Assembly (NCBI GenBank): GCA_025463665.1
Contig: JAODAY010000184.1
Location: forward strand, 1 to 7,681
DNA from: Microbacteriaceae bacterium
GTDB lineage: Bacteria; Actinomycetota; Actinomycetes; Actinomycetales; Microbacteriaceae
DNA length: 7,681 bases
Direction: 5' to 3'
Shown piece by piece: positions 7,514-7,681 of the stretch. Positions within the stretch are counted from its first letter, which is position 1; each line of letters starts with the position of its first letter. The notes below the pieces were generated by a model that saw only the letters and a list, made by a program, of their open reading frames with translations, did no database searches and was not told where the DNA came from. The translations under genes and the position numbers were made by a program.

Positions 7514-7681
7514 CCCGACGATTACGGAGCACGACCGCGTCATGAAGCCGTGGGGGAAGCGTCCGAGCCCGCACGCAGTGAACCCGACGGCACGCGCGAG
7601 CGCCCGTATTTGGCCGGAACCAAGGCACGCCTCGCAGCAGACTCTGTCTGGACAGTCGGTTTCCAAGCCGCAAACAACCGG
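7514..7681. other. Right edge without a recognisable gene
   Basis: After the ABM stop no convincing gene, hairpin or repeat is visible. A plus-strand frame from an ATG at 7541 stays open to the edge but looks low-complexity Pro/Ala/Arg and lacks a ribosome site; minus-strand frames are also unconvincing. A gene whose coding part lies mostly beyond the window cannot be excluded. Confidence 0.5.

Noticed and set aside
7419..7673. 84-residue minus-strand frame at the right edge
   Set aside because: Arg-rich, no ribosome site or family pattern, and it overlaps the end of the ABM gene.

Overview
The window looks like chromosomal DNA of a high-GC Gram-positive bacterium, most likely an actinobacterium of the Micrococcales/Microbacteriaceae kind. 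This rests on GC-rich codon use, strong AGGAGG-type ribosome sites, a lipoprotein-type sugar-binding protein instead of a free periplasmic one, and a possible leaderless gene. The lineage is inference; nothing in the window fixes genus or species.

Left part (1-4900): a divergent sugar uptake and utilisation locus. On the minus strand run a ribose-family (CUT2) lipoprotein substrate-binding protein (1653-2609), a double-domain ATPase (45-1586) and the first 16 codons of the next gene, presumably the permease (1-48). On the plus strand run a LacI-family repressor (2841-3875) and a class I mannose-6-phosphate isomerase (3872-4900), whose start overlaps the repressor stop. The 231-bp divergent intergenic region carries two identical perfect 12-bp palindromes (GACAACGTTGTC), centred exactly 32 bp apart. 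They flank a shared A/T-rich -10 region, so the repressor probably controls both directions at once. The isomerase suggests a sugar entering metabolism through mannose-6-P or fructose-6-P, but the transported sugar cannot be read from the sequence.

Middle part (about 4901-7015): a two-gene plus-strand unit, a RibD C-terminal/dihydrofolate-reductase-like protein (5004-5570) followed 20 nt later by a FAD monooxygenase (5591-7015). The monooxygenase closely matches what I know of rifamycin monooxygenases (Rox). This part reads as more GC-rich than the transporter genes and may be a separate acquisition.

Right part (7016-7681): about 200 bp that hold, on the minus strand, a frameshifted and doubly truncated remnant of a D-2-hydroxyacid dehydrogenase. 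Next comes a small antibiotic-biosynthesis-monooxygenase (ABM) domain protein (7229-7513) with no visible ribosome site but a -10-like hexamer placed as for a leaderless mRNA. The last 168 bp have no recognisable gene.

No rRNA, tRNA, CRISPR array, insertion sequence or new defence system was seen. The most informative items are the paired operators, the Rox-type resistance gene with its reductase-like partner, and the dehydrogenase remnant, which is repaired by a single added base.
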